DNA from: Pogonophryne albipinna
Lineage: Eukaryota; Chordata; Actinopteri; Perciformes; Artedidraconidae
DNA length: 64,000 nucleotides
NCBI GenBank assembly: GCA_028583405.1
Contig: JAPTMU010000285.1
Coordinates: 62,001 to 126,000, forward strand
Reading direction: 5' to 3'
The notes beneath the pieces are model-generated. The model had not been told where the DNA came from, searched no databases, and saw only the letters and a list, made by a program, of their open reading frames with translations. Below, piece after piece: positions 10,405-23,461 of the stretch. Position numbers and translations under genes: made by a program. The stretch's first letter is position 1. Each line of letters begins with the position of its first letter.

Positions 10405-10600
10405 ACATTTTGAATGCAGTACTTTTACTGTAACAGAGTATTCCTACACTCTGGTGCTTCTACTTTTACTCAAGTACAAGATCTGAGTACTTCTACTTTT
10501 ACTCAAGTACAAGGTCTGAGTACTTCTACTTTTACTCAAGTACAAGGTCTGAGTACTTCTACTTTTACTCAAGTACAAGGTCTGAGTACTTACTCCACCT
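10405..10600. repeat. 33-bp minisatellite (TCTGAGTACTTCTACTTTTA unit)
   Basis: About four units of 33 bp containing TGAGTACTTCTACTTTTACT and CAAGTACAAGG. The surrounding sequence down to ACTCCACCTCTAG is a common fish dispersed repeat. Confidence 0.85.
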
Positions 10601-10667
10601 CTAGTAGCGTATTAGCCTGAATTGTAGCCACAAAATCAGCAGAGCTGCATAAAAATAGACTCACAAC

Positions 10668-11932
10668 TAGGGATGTAACGATATACCGAATATCGCGGTA
10701 TCGCGGTAAATAAACGTCCCAATACCGTCGTGAGACTGACAAAATCTACCGCGATAAAAAAAATAAAAGTTTTTTAAAAAAATATTTTTTTTTTTAAACA
10801 CTTTTTTTTGTTTTAAACCTTTATTTAACCAGATGGTCCCATTGAGATCATCGATCTCTTTTTCAAGAGAGACCTGTCCAACATGGCAGCAAGTAGGTTA
10901 CAACATGAACATAAAACAACAGAACACAAAGGGACATCGTATTTATATGGGGGTTATTCCCTATCTTTATTCAAGAGCATGGTATTTAAATTTGAGAGCA
11001 TACTTTATGTATTTATTTCCCTCAAACCCTGTCCTCGCACTCAAATAGTGCCTGCTTGCACTTAGATTTGCTCTGCTTCTGCTCAAACTGTACACTTGCA
11101 CTCAGATATATTGCTGTTTACAGATTTGTTCTGTGCACCTCGCGGGAGCGCGCACAGCGTAAAGCAAAACCTCTCAGACATGTATTGATCTGTACGGCAA
11201 AGTACGGTTTGGAAACTATATCATTTCCTTTTGGAGGGCATGCATAACACGGCATAACACCAGATCCTCGCTGCGGGGAAACGTTGGCGCTGTTCCGAGT
11301 TTGTTCTAATCTGTCAAAATGACAGACTGCTTTCAGATTTTTCCGTCATTGTTAAAAAAAATATTCGGTTAACGCGACCACTGCTGTCCCAGCAACATCA
11401 GTACCAAGCGAGAGAGTCTTTTCCAGAGCAGGGGATATTGTAAATGCCCAAACATCCAAGCTTATAAATACCTGGAAATGTGGACATTCTCATATTCCTA
11501 AAAACCTGTCTGATGATGCTGAGTGAGTGACGAGTGAGTTTGAGTTGAGTTACTTGAAAAACTAAAGTGAAACTTGATTTATTTTATTGCAGGGTCTGAT
11601 TATTAAATGTCCTTGTTTATTTGTGAGATGCAGTGGCACAAACAAAATGCCTACTTTGTTTGGTAGTACTATAGGTACAAAAACACTGGTTTTCTTGTTC
11701 CAGTCTGTTACTGTCACTTTGTTTTTGACAATACTGCTATCCTACTAAAATGCTATACAAATCAGATTTATTATTCAATAAAGAAACATTTTCCGAGTAA
11801 GAAAAATTTGTATTGAATTTTTTTTTTTTTTTTTTTTTTTCTTTATTATTCAATATCGCGATAAATACCGTACCGTGGACTTGTTATCGCGATATTATCG
11901 TACCGTGAGTTTTTGGTATCGTTACATCCCTA
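10668..11932 (+). mobile_element. hAT element, internally deleted, perfect 8-bp TSD
   Basis: The ends are TAGGGATGTAACGATA and TATCGTTACATCCCTA. The exact 8-bp direct repeat CTCACAAC flanks both sides (10660-10667 and 11933-11940). Subterminal blocks rich in ATCGCG/CGCGGT are inverted between the two ends. At 1265 bp it is far shorter than an autonomous hAT and keeps only the transposase C-terminus. Confidence 0.93.
11374..11464 (+). pseudogene. hAT transposase C-terminal dimerisation motif remnant
   Basis: One frame reads ATTAVPATSVPSERVFSRAG and continues DIVNAQTSKL. This is the most conserved block of the hAT C-terminal (dimerisation) domain, normally near the end of a protein of about 600 residues. 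The frame is closed on both sides and the catalytic residues are missing, so this is a vestige inside the deleted hAT element. Confidence 0.85.
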
Positions 11933-12117
11933 CTCACAACGGTAACAAGTGGAAAATAATATTTACAAATGTGTAAAATGATTTGTAGGTAATTTTGACT
12001 CCTCAAGACACCTGACTTCTACATCTTCAAAGGAGACTGTGTTCATTCTACAATTACATGGGATTAAAGCAACATGTAGTTTTAAATGATTTAAATACTT
12101 CAATTTTATATAAAAGA

Positions 12118-12298
12118 CAGTTTGTTTTCATCTGTTTTCAAATAAACAAAGTCTTGGCTTTCAGAATATTAAACTTGTTTCGGCAAATTCAGATGATAAA
12201 TACAACTTTGAAGCTTCGGCATAATTACAAGCAGAGAACGGACTAATGTAACGTCACAGCAGGCATAACAACAGCCGGTGTTTCTTGTGAGTGTTTCC
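12118..12298. repeat. Dispersed repeat, inverted partner of 16727-16910
   Basis: This is a near reverse complement of 16727-16910 (for example TTCGGCATAATTACAAGC against GCTTGTAATTATGCCGAA). The left copy continues into a long (CA)n tract and the right copy begins beside a short TG tract. No coding content. Confidence 0.85.
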
Positions 12299-12300
12299 CC

Positions 12301-12792
<492 letters not shown>

Positions 12793-13285
12793 TTAGCCTA
12801 ATCTAAAATGCTCTCCTATGGCGTACCTTTCATGTGGCTCGTCAGCGCAGACTCTCCCATTGTTATTTTTGCAAACTTTGCAGGAGGCTACTCGTGGGCT
12901 TGACCCTCGTCTTAGCCATGGCTTGTATTTGTCGTCTGCTAGCCAACGCTCGTTGAAACTGCAACCTCCTGGCACACAGTCATCTATCACTCATCAGAAT
13001 GCCCAGGTCACACGTAACACAAACACGTGCAGGTCGCGCGCATAGCGCGGAAAGGCCGCAGCGGAGCTGTTTCATGTAGAAGCGAAGCAACTCTTTTCTT
13101 TTCATCTAAAAAGCGAACTATTCAGTCAGACAGCAATTTATTGTAAAAGTAAAGCATTTACATTTTCAAGCACTTTATCTCAATTTCAAGCACCATTCCC
13201 AAAATTCAAGCACTTTCCCAACCTTGAAAACACCACGTCAAATTTCAAGCATTTTCAAGGATTTCAAGCACCCGTACGAAACCTG
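12793..13285 (-). mobile_element. 5' end of a hAT-like element (minus strand)
   Basis: Reading on the minus strand from 13285 the sequence begins CAGGTTTCGTACGGGTGC, with repeated CTTGAAAT words typical of a fish hAT terminus. It is followed by a frame (12990-12793) containing FNERWLADDKYKPWL and CKVC. This resembles the start of the hAT ORF at 14088 (FNRIWLENNGFSAWL). Only the first zinc-finger half is present. Confidence 0.55.
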
Positions 13286-13556
13286 ATGTATACTGTTGTT
13301 TATTCATGCAAAATGCCCCCTGTTTCTGACTGGCTGGTCCCGATACCTGTATCGCACGGCGATGGAGCGGGGAGCCCGGAGTGCTCTGTTACAGGGCACT
13401 CTGTATTTCGTATTGTGTTTTTTACCATTAAAATCAGATTATTGTTATAACTTTTATGCCGGTGTTTTGAACTTCTTTTATTAAATCTGACCAGGCTCAT
13501 CTAACGGACGGCGCGGAGCGGAGGTGGGCTTTAAGCCACCACTACTGTGTTTGCTC
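13286..13556 (+). mobile_element. Family-A repeat fragment (3' half of the LTR-like unit)
   Basis: Plus-strand orientation of the unit seen on the minus strand at 3311 and 25599. It runs from the TATACTGTTGTTTATTCATG region to the TGTTTGCTCCTACA terminus. The upstream U3-like half is absent. It abuts the hAT terminus exactly at 13285/13286. Confidence 0.7.
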
Positions 13557-13930
13557 CTACAAACGGCAGGCAGCACTAACCAGGCTTCGTGTGATTCTGT
13601 TTATTTGTACCTTACTTTGACCATCCGTTCACTGTTATTGATCATTGTGGAGAGAGGCAGACGTTTTGTATTATAGCAGCTATCGGATGGAATCAATACA
13701 TGGGCTGCACAGGTTGTCATGTCCGACTATTACAAGTAGAATCATAATGAAAAGGTAAAATGTGCCTGTAGAAAACGGCTTATGCCACAATAGGATAGCG
13801 TCAAGATAGTCAGTTTAGCTTCGGTTGCTATGCTAACATCGCCCATGTTATACCAGTGAAACTTTAATAACAGCGTTGTGATGCCAAACAGCGGGCAGCA
13901 CTGCAGCGGTCGGTAAATGCCGCTGAAACA

Positions 13931-14763
13931 CAGGGTTCCCGCGGGGTCTTAAAAAGTCTTACATTTGATAATCTGAATTTAAGGTCTTAAAAAGTCTTAG
14001 AACATCGGAGAACACCCAGCTAGTAACCTAGCAACCACCAAGGTTCAGCCACCTGCTGTCAGAAACTCCGTTATCTTCTATACAAATATGGGGAAGTGTA
14101 AGTTCAACCGTATTTGGTTAGAAAACAATGGATTTAGTGCTTGGTTGAAACCAGTGGAGGGGAACGTCTTTGAAGCCCGCTGCACCTCTTGCCACAAAGC
14201 GGTAAAACTCGGAACATTGGGGGTAAAGGCTTTACAATCTCACGGTCAGTCAGAGAAACATAAGACTCAAATGGAAAGTAAATTACAAACGCCTTCCATC
14301 TCTTCTGTTTTCACAAACGCTCCGGGAGCATCAGTTGTGTCCAATGTAGCGTTAGATAGTGCAGCAGCTCCCGCAACAATATCGGGGGACCTCCGGGCGA
14401 TGTTTGGAGCTACGTCAACCCTAAAAGCGGAGGTGCTGTGGACGCTAAATACCGTAGTGAAACACCAATTATACAACAGCAACGATGGCAGAGGAGAGCT
14501 TTTTAAAATGTTCCCGGATTCGGATATTGCGAAAACGTTCGCATGCGGTGATGACAAAACGGCATACATCACCAAATTTGGTTTGGCACCGCACATCAAG
14601 AGAGACCTCGTCTCTAAAATGAACAACAGTCCGTTCGTTCTGATGTTCGATGAAAGTTTGAACCAAACGACCAAAAAGCTGGACCTGCACGTACGTTTCT
14701 GGGAGGAGGAGCAAGTTCATTCGCGGTACCTGGGTTCCCAGTTTATGGGACATGCAACAGCAT
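13931..14763 (+). pseudogene. hAT-like transposase, N-terminal fragment with 5' terminus
   Basis: The terminus CAGGGTTCCCGCGGGGTC at 13931, followed by repeated TCTTAAAAAGTCTTA, is a fish hAT end. The ORF starts at 14088 (MGKCKFNRIWL). It carries a C-x2-C...H-x6-H zinc finger (CTSCHKAVKLG, then SHGQSEKH) at about residues 33-61, then about 165 residues of transposase-like sequence including FVLMFDESLN, a likely catalytic-Asp region. At about 14763 (FMGHATA) the homology stops abruptly where an oppositely oriented DIRS fragment joins. The reading frame is otherwise unbroken. Confidence 0.7.
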
Positions 14764-15392
14764 GGTCGAGTGAGCCCATCTAAAACCACTGCCAAGTCCC
14801 ATAAGGGCACCAGTGACCTGGAAACAGGGAGGAGCCTGCGAGCCCCTTTCATAAAACGGCAGACCAAGGGATGTTGGCTAGCCGTCTTTCCCTCAAAGCC
14901 CACATGGCATGCAGCAATAGCAGCCAGGTGCACTTTGATCGTAGAGAAAGCTCTGTGTTTATCAATTAAGTCCTGTAGAAATGATAAAATCACCCCGACA
15001 GGACATTGAAAAGAGATGTGTCCTTTTTGAAGGCACCACTCCTCAAACACCCTCCACTTACAGTCATAGAGAGACCTGGTGGAGGAAGCTCTTGCACTCT
15101 GAATAGTGTTTATCACCTTCTGAGGGAGCCCCACTGTATTCAGATTGTACCACTCACGGGCCAGGCCCATAGTGCCAAGCGCTCTGGGTGTGGGTGAAAA
15201 ATCGTCCCCCCCGCCTGAGATAGTATGTCCCTGCGTAGTGGGAGCTGCCACGGCTGCCCGCACAGCAGCTGATATATCTCCGCCAGCCAGTACATTGCAG
15301 GCCAGTGCGGAGCTATTAGGATCAGTGTGTGGCGTTGTTCTCTCACTCTGGCCAGAGTTGGGGGTATCAGAGCCAGGGGTGGGAACGCGTTA
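14764..15392 (-). pseudogene. DIRS-type retrotransposon fragment (tyrosine recombinase)
   Basis: The minus-strand frame from 15263 contains GLPQKVINTIQSARASSTRS and VGVILSFLQDLIDKHRAFST. This is the N-terminal (SAM-like) part of DIRS-1-type tyrosine recombinases, which integrate the circular cDNA. Upstream, in another frame (15346-15140), AGGTIFHPHPERLALWAWP matches the preceding part of the same element, so there is a frameshift between 15145 and 15263. The catalytic R-H-R-Y half is missing: homology ends at the junction with the hAT fragment. Confidence 0.75.
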
Positions 15393-15397
15393 GTGTT

Positions 15398-15457
15398 GCA
15401 CGGTGTACCAATACTGGAAAGGTACCGCGATACCCTGCCGTTAAAAACGGTACGATT
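15398..15457 (+). mobile_element. hAT terminus fragment
   Basis: GTGTTGCACGGTGTACCA, then GGTACCGCGATACC, resembles a widespread vertebrate hAT end. It is cut off by the LTR that begins at 15458. Confidence 0.45.
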
Positions 15458-16246
15458 TGTTAGAAATTAAAATCAATGTTTTGATAGCATAATGAACCAT
15501 AAAACATACCGTCAGTTTAAAAGCTGTTTTATACTGAAAAAACAGAAGTTCCTGTGCACAACCAGTTGTTAAGCTTTTATTCTGAAAATCCTTCATCTCC
15601 GGTTAGCATTTAACATGAGGCTAATATACCATTTACTATAGAGGTGAATTTAGCAGCGAGATGATATGATGTTGCACACCGAAACCTACTGATTTCAACA
15701 CTACAACTACAGACGTCGAGATATTATTATTGTTGTTGAATATTAAATGAAGGTACAGTTTATTTGAGTACGTTATTGTTTACAGATGTGAGTAGCATGT
15801 GACAACATCCGGAACGACCGGAAACCAAACTGCCGTGAAGTATTTCCTGTATTTTTGGAGTATTGATTACAGCGTTTAGAATGTGTTAAATGAAAAGTCA
15901 TGAAAGAGTTAAGGAAGAGAAAAGGTGTGTTTAGATATATATTGAATGTACAATGTCTGTATCCTCTGATATGCGTAACAACGGACATTAAAACGTTGGA
16001 GAGCCGGCCCGCAGGGAGGAGCCAGCAGAGGATATATAAACAGCGGGACCTGGGGGGTTCGGCCTCTTTCTTCACCTGCCAGAGCCAGAGACACAGCTGC
16101 TTTTCTGTCCAACAATATTCTGTTTGTAACATAACCGCGCCTTTATTTTTAATTAAAGTACCAATTTGAAACCATCTCAGAGACTCCATTTAGTCTCCTT
16201 TTAAGCTTCTCTCCTGGACGCGAGAATAACCAACACAGATAACAAG
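15458..16246 (+). mobile_element. Solo retroviral LTR (same family as the provirus LTRs)
   Basis: It matches the provirus LTRs at 26956-27745 and 36080-36863 along almost its full length, but on the plus strand. It starts TGTTAGAAATTAAAATC and ends near GATAACA. A TATA box (ATATATAAA, about 16032-16040) and an ATTAAA polyadenylation signal (about 16152) are visible. The last 20 bp of U5 diverge from the provirus. No gag or primer-binding site follows, so it is a solo LTR. The 4-bp flanks do not match, so it is old or rearranged. Confidence 0.85.
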
Positions 16247-16249
16247 AAT

Positions 16250-16468
16250 CACAGAACGGACGATCGTCTTTATTATTATGCCGTTCAAACCAATTATTTA
16301 AATGTGTTTGTTAAATTCGGCATCATGTAAGTTGCTCTGACAGGTCCACACACTGCTTCCGCGCAGCGAGGCTCCCCCGCCTTCCTGTTGATAATTCTCG
16401 ATCGTTGGCACGCTGATAACAATTTTTTTTTTAATGGCACTTCATATCAAAAAGGTTGCCGACCCCTG
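16250..16468. mobile_element. Right end of a hAT element (one-ended)
   Basis: It ends AAAGGTTGCCGACCCCTG. This is the same terminus type as the complete hAT at 19107-20274 (CAGGGGTCGGCAAC). No left end is present. Confidence 0.6.
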
Positions 16469-17323
16469 GTCTACACACTCCTGATAAATACAAATGAACC
16501 ACTTAATCATATCTCAGTATGTTCGGCTATACAAATAAACTTGAACCTTTACACTTGTTTGAATTAAGTTGTGCGAGTTTATTGTTATGTATGCTATTGT
16601 ATCTAGTATTGTGTTGATAAGCAATGGAAATAGTAGGCTAACTGGTCTGGGGGAAGCTCGCGAGTGTGTGTGTGTGTATACGTGTGTGTGATTGTGTATT
16701 TTTGCGTTTGTGTGTATTGTCTTTGTTTCCCGGGGAAAACCCTCACGAGAAACACCGGCTGTTGTTTTGCCTGCTGTGACGTCAAGTTACTCCGTTCTCC
16801 GCTTGTAATTATGCCGAAGCTTCAAAGTTGTATTTATCATCTGAATTTGCCGAAACAAGTTTAATATTCTGAAAGACTTTGTTTATTTGAAATCAGATGA
16901 AAACAAACTGTAACGGACCCTGCCGTGTTATCTATGATCACTATACTCTTACATTCATAATGTCAGCGGAGGGAGGGGGGGCGGCGCTGAGGAACAGCAG
17001 AGTGTGAGGGAGAGCTGTCTTCTTCCCTTTACAAGCTTCAAACATTTATTTATTGTGTGATTTTGGAAATAAAAGTTTCATATTCTGAAAGCCAAGACTT
17101 TGTTGATTTAAAATCAAACAAAACACCTGAACCCCACGTTTATTTTGAAATGAGCCGTTGAGACTTCCGACTGATTTCGATAGAGCGGGTCACATATTAA
17201 GGCAACCGGAATGTAACAATTTGAGTAATGTTTTCTACTTTGATGAACTGATAAGTATCACATTTATAAAGCGAAAACAGGGATCGCACCAACGCTGGAT
17301 AACACCTTGGAACTGTTAGAAAT
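16469..17323. other. Non-coding, repeat-derived
   Basis: Includes the inverted-repeat partner (16727-16910), an interrupted TG tract (about 16663-16720) and a GC-rich AGGGAGGGGGGGCGGCG patch near 16975. No gene is supported. Confidence 0.5.
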
Positions 17324-17600
17324 TAAAATCAATGTTGATATGGCGTAATTTGAATTTGAATTGTATTTAATTTAAATCTGTGTTATTCTAAAAACAGAAT
17401 ATTCACACTACTTCCGGTTTTACGCTAGTGAATTTCGTCATTTCCGGTTAGCATTAGCATGTGGCGAAATGCTACGTTTTCAAACCGTGAATTGAAGGTG
17501 AAATGACATGTGATGTTGTACACTGAGCACACTGGGATTAGCACTCATTTATTGACGCTGAATAACGTTTATTAGGGAATGTTTAAATAACCACAGACAC
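17324..17600 (+). mobile_element. Degraded LTR fragment related to the provirus U3
   Basis: It starts TGTTAGAAATTAAAATCAAT exactly like the solo LTR at 15458. It keeps scattered matches in the same order (CCGGTTAGCATT, GGTGAA, ATGATGTTG-like), but most of U3 has diverged. Confidence 0.4.
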
Positions 17601-17767
17601 CAGAATGATGTAATTTAGCTGATTTGTCACTTAAGTTAATTTGAACATAGTTACCTTTTTTACACACTCATTCCCTACTTAAAACATCTTCAAAAACAAA
17701 CGTGTTCCTAGTATGTAATTGACAGTGCAGTTGAGTTGTATGGGAAAAAAATGTTTAGGAGACTGGG

Positions 17768-19098
<1,331 letters not shown>

Positions 19099-19389
19099 TC
19101 TTAGGACAGGGGTCGGCAACCCGCGGCCCACGGCGGCCCTTTAAGCCCTCTGCTCTGGCTCCCTTGAGCTTAGACAAAAATAAGAAAATGGTTGAAAATG
19201 TTTGGTATCTTGTATTTTGAGGTGATACTGTGACACATAAATAAAAAACAAAACGGTTTTAATTAGGTCAACTAAAATATGCGTCACATCCTGCTACGGT
19301 CCCGCGCCTTTTCTTGGAGGCGAATAACCTGACCCCCGGCTCGATGAGCGAACTATGGATACATCAAAGAAAAGTACCGGAGGAGCACA

Positions 19390-19482
19390 GGATTTAATTC
19401 TGCGTGGACAGAGTTATCTGCTTTCACAGCAAGCGATGCTGGCTCACCGGGATGTTTGATATGTAGAGAGAAGTTGTCAACG
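19390..19482 (+). pseudogene. hAT transposase BED-finger remnant
   Basis: One frame reads GFNSAWTELSAFTASDAGSP followed by GCLICREKLST. This gives the Trp and C-x2-C part of a BED finger near the N-terminus of Charlie/ZBED5-like transposases. The frame is broken on both sides and the histidine half is frameshifted. Confidence 0.65.
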
Positions 19483-19581
19483 GTGCTGCAGCCTTTACGT
19501 ATCGAGGAACAACACGGAGAGGAAGACAGCTGACGAAACTCTGTCATAATTCAATGGGGTATGTCATTTATTTCAGAAAAC

Positions 19582-19925
19582 ACTTTTTGTTATATTCCAT
19601 GGAATGCTCTTAACGTCCCGATAGCAATGAATATCTGAAATGCTTTGACAATAAATACATACAAAAAGTAATCTGTGGAAGCCGTAGCGCTGTAAAAAGC
19701 ACGACCAATCATCTGAGCCGGCTAAAGTAACTGGATGGCCTACCTGCCTGTCAGCCTTCCATCTGTGCACAAACTGATCTGTGCCCTCATTGGTCATGTG
19801 CGCGTCCGTGTGTGTTGGAGGAGGGGCTCTGTGAGGAAGTCTGAAGGAAGAAGCATATGTTTTCCGGTTGTGTATTTTCATATTCTAGCGCACTCGAGCT
19901 GCTTTCTCCGTTCTTACTACCTTTA
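19582..19925 (+). mobile_element. MITE family B copy nested in hAT
   Basis: CACTTTTTGTTATATTCCAT through TACCTTTAA follows the complete family-B MITE at 5061-5340. The left terminal repeat is missing and the right one is degraded. It sits inside the hAT at 19107-20274 and is therefore younger than it, or was carried with it. Confidence 0.7.
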
Positions 19926-20282
19926 ACTCTTTTTAGGGTGCAGCTATATGTTTTATTTATTTCAAAGTGGGCCCATTTTAATATTTTTTTTCCTTCAAAT
20001 GTGCAGAGGACTCCCCAAGTGCTGTGTTTCATTTATTTTAAAGTAGGCCTGTGTATTATTTTTAATTTTCCTTATAAAAGAGTTCTTTGTTTCTTATTAG
20101 AGGTGAACCGTTTTATATCATGTAATAAATAGCCTAATAAATACAAAAAAACTGTAGTTTTTGTCTGATATAACAATAAAAAACTATGAAATATGTTTTG
20201 CGGCTCCAGACAAAAAAATGTTTTGGAAAAAGGAGCAAAATGGCTCTTTTGGTCAAAAAGGTTGCAGACCCCTGTTTTAGGA

Positions 20283-21547
20283 GAATGAGAATATAAATAT
20301 GAAAGCGGAGATAGGAAGAAGGCCAGATCCAGACAGTGGGGTTGTCTCTTGTGTGTTGCTGCTGAAACCCCGTCCTCTGAAAACGATCTGCTTTCCCTTG
20401 CAGGCAGAGGATCAAACCTCCCTCAGGGCTTTAGATATTCTGACTTCATTTCTGCATTCTTCAATTCTCAATAACAAAATCTGAGTTCATGTTATTACTC
20501 GGAGTTTAGAGGGATCGATTTAGTTAATATAAGACTGTTTCAGACAGAGTCCCTAAAGGCACACTTTTCTTTTTTTTAGAAATGCAATAAAATAGGTCAA
20601 TGCTGTTTCATGATTGTCCTGTCTCCAGATAAGCGTATGTTTTGTTACTGCCATTATGCAAATGAGTCCCAGTGCTGACAGTGGCCATGATATCTGTCTC
20701 CGGAGTTTGAACCAAGAGTTTCAAAACCAACACACATTACAGCCATTTAGAATTATAAATCACCTATTAAAAATAATAACTCTGAAATGTATCTGCTGGG
20801 CAGGAAATTGTGTTATTTAATGTCCCAGAGAAGATCAGTACTTTTATTCATGCACTCAGTTTTATGATGAATTTATCCAAGCTTTGCATCCCAGGATATA
20901 AATACTATGCAATATGGATGGTATAAATCATCTGGAGTTATGGATCTTAATGCACTGCCTTCATGTTCACAGGATTTAAACGGAAAAGTCAAGAAAAGAG
21001 CTGACACAAGGAAACTGCAACCCACTGAGCAGATAGATAATACAACTTAAGCTTTGTGTTTTGTTTTTTCATGTAAGACTATTTCATATGGAGTCCCTGA
21101 AGGAACATAGAGAGAAATACAAACTAAGGTTAAAGCAAAATGTAGGAAATTCAGTTCATTCTTATTAATGCAAAACATTGAAAAGATCAATGTTCTTCCT
21201 GACACCAGATTAGCAATAGTTTGATGCAAAGTTCGGATATTTTCTTCATACCTAAGCTAATCAAGCTAACATGATATTAGTTTGATTGTCAATAAACAAT
21301 ACAGTTGCTTTTAACTTAAAAATAGTTGTACACATTAAAAATACAATGTAGATGATTTATATAGTACAGTTTGCACAAAAAAAAGATTTACAATGGGAAA
21401 CAGCTTTAAGTGCGTAGCATACATGTAGCAAGTTAGCTTTCAAACTGTGTTTATATTGTATAGACTAATGTTAAGATTTAAAACATTGATTGAAAGATAA
21501 ATAAATGAGATAAAGCTGTTTTTTATTTTGAAAAAAACCAAGATTCC
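20283..21547. other. Low-repeat DNA, no gene seen
   Basis: AT-rich, apparently single-copy sequence. A block around 20530-20640 (GACTGTTTCAGACAGAGTCC) is echoed imperfectly at about 21070-21215 (GACTATTTCATATGGAGTCC). No ORF of note. Confidence 0.45.
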
Positions 21548-21583
21548 GTTGTTCCGTGTCATTCTGAAACATTCCGTTCAAAT

Positions 21584-22135
21584 CAAATCAAGTTTTATTT
21601 ATATAGCACATTTATAAAGGATGTTTGGTGGAGCCAAAGTGCTGTACATATAATAAAAATAGCCTACAGTAGAGACACTTTACAGCAAATACAACAGCTC
21701 AGAATATCAGTATGAGAAAAACGACACCCTCTGTCCTTAGACCCTCACATCGTACAAGGAAACACTTCCAGAGAAAACCCACAGTTTAAAGGGAACATGG
21801 GAGAAACCTCAGGGAGAGCAACAGAGGAGGGATCCCTCTCCCAGGACGGACAGACGTGCAATAGATGCCGTGTGTAAATTGAAAAGATAATACATTTGCA
21901 ACATAGGTAGTCCAAATGTTTGGAAATGCATGTGTGTATAATAGGAAGATGAATCCACGAGGATATCCATCCAGGACCTATGATCCAGGACCACAGCCAC
22001 GACTCAAGATCCAGGGCTCGCGATGCAGGACACAGGACCGCAGGATCATCCATGACTCCGGATCCCGGCGTATATAGACACCAAAAAGAAAGACATTTGG
22101 GGAAGCTGGGTTAATCGGAACATGAGAGTACACAG
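21584..22135 (-). mobile_element. Retroelement 3' end (family C), inserted in satellite
   Basis: On the minus strand it ends with CTATATAAATAAAACTTG then ATTTGATTTGA, a typical tail of a fish non-LTR element. Homologous plus-strand copies lie at about 46705-47460 and 58660-59056. Satellite units flank it on both sides (21548-21583 and 22136-22745), so it probably inserted into a satellite array. Only one unit of the 14-bp GGTCTAAGGACAGA repeat is present here, against about ten in the other two copies. Confidence 0.7.
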
Positions 22136-22745
22136 GTGGTTGTTCCGTGGTTCCGTGTCATTCTAAAACATTCCGTTGTTCCGTGGTTCCGTGTCATTCT
22201 AAAACATTCTGTTGTTCCGTGGTTCTGTGTCATTCTAAAACATTCCGTTGTTCCGTGGTTCTGTGTCATTCTAAAACATTCCGTTGTTCCGTGGCATTCT
22301 AAAACATTCCGTTGTTCCGTGCCATTCTAAAACATTCCGTTGTTCCGTGTCATTCTAAAACATTCCGTTGTTCCGTGTCATTCTAAAACATTCCGTGGTT
22401 CCGTGTCATTCTAAAACATTCCGTTGTTCCGTGTCATTCTAAAACATTCCGTTGTTCCGTTGTTCCGTGTCATTCTAAAACCTTCCGTTGTTCCGTGTCA
22501 TTCTAAAACATTCCGTTGTTCCGTGGTTCTGTGTCATTCTAAAACATTCCGTTGTTCCGTGTCATTCTAAAACATTCCGTTGTTCCGTTGTTCCGTGTCA
22601 TTCTAAAACATTCCGTTGTTCCGTGTCATTCTAAAACCTTCCGTTGTTCCGTGTCATTCTAAAACATTCCGTTGTTCCGTGTCATTCTAAAACATTCCGT
22701 TGTTCCGTGTCATTCTAAAACATTCCGTTGTTCCGTGTCATTCTA
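22136..22745 (-). repeat. 28/37-bp satellite, short array
   Basis: The same satellite as 59058-64000 but in opposite orientation. The core unit contains ACATTCCGTTGTTCCGTG and TCATTCTAAA, and a 9-bp GGTTCCGTG insert makes the long variant. Confidence 0.95.
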
Positions 22746-22863
22746 ATGCTACGTTCACATCGGACGCGATGCGATGTTTGGGGCGGCGTGATTACATGTA
22801 AAGTCAATGCAGAGACGCGGACAGACGCGGATTCGTTCCGACAGCGAGCATGAAGCGGTGAAC

Positions 22864-22989
22864 GGTAGGGTTAGGGTAATGTTGTGAATTGAGTGGCCCA
22901 TGGTGGTGGTGGGGTGATGGTATGGGCAGGCGTATGTTATGGACGACGAACACAGGCCACTCGATTCACAACATTACCCTAACCCTACC
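22864..22989. repeat. 35-bp inverted repeat with telomere-like arms
   Basis: 22864-22898 (GGTAGGGTTAGGGTAATGTT...) is the reverse complement of 22955-22989 with one mismatch. The arms enclose a 56-bp loop containing a GGTGGTGGTGGGGTGATGG stretch. The TTAGGG word occurs only once per arm. Confidence 0.85.
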
Positions 22990-23029
22990 CCTCACACTCA
23001 CACCAGATACTGACTGGTTTTCAGACCCC

Positions 23030-23340
23030 CCCAGACCCCCCCAATAAAGCAAAACTGCACGTTTCAGAGTGGCCTTTTATTGTGGCCAGCCTAAGGCACA
23101 CCTGTGCAATAATCATGCTGTCTAATCAGCATCTTGATATGCCACACCTGTGAGGTGGGATGGATTCTCTCGGCAAAGGAGAAGTGCTCACTATCACACA
23201 TTCTTTCAGATTTGTGAACAATATTTGAGAGAAATGGATATTTTGTGTTTATAGAAAATGTTTTAGATCTTTGAGTTCATCTCATGAGAAATGGGAGCAA
23301 AAACAAAAGTGTTGCGTTTATATTTATGTTCAGTGTATGA
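23030..23340. repeat. Widespread fish dispersed repeat, class uncertain
   Basis: GTGGCCTTTTATTGTGGCCA, AATAATCATGCTGTCTAATC and GTGTTGCGTTTATATTTATG form a block that I recognise as common in fish genomes. I cannot assign it securely to a class. No ORF. Confidence 0.55.
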
Positions 23341-23461
23341 TTGACCAAAGGAAAACACATTTAATGGACCACCTTTTTGTTGTGTTGCCTTCTGAGAAGG
23401 TACTTTTTCACAATGTAATTAAACAATGTAGATAAATTCTGCATTTCAGATGTAGGCCTAT

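Larger units (their letters stand above)
19107..20274 (+). mobile_element. hAT element, internally deleted, 8-bp TSD
   Basis: The ends are CAGGGGTCGGCAACCCGC and GGTTGCAGACCCCTG. The 8-bp flanks TCTTAGGA (19099-19106) and TTTTAGGA (20275-20282) match at 7 of 8 positions. The interior holds a broken BED-finger remnant and a nested family-B MITE, but no catalytic domain. Confidence 0.88.

Noticed and set aside
15458..16246. Second complete provirus starting at the 15.5-kb LTR
   Set aside because: No primer-binding site, gag or second LTR follows within the expected distance. It is a solo LTR.
22864..22989. Interstitial telomere repeat
   Set aside because: Only one or two TTAGGG words per arm, with no tandem array.
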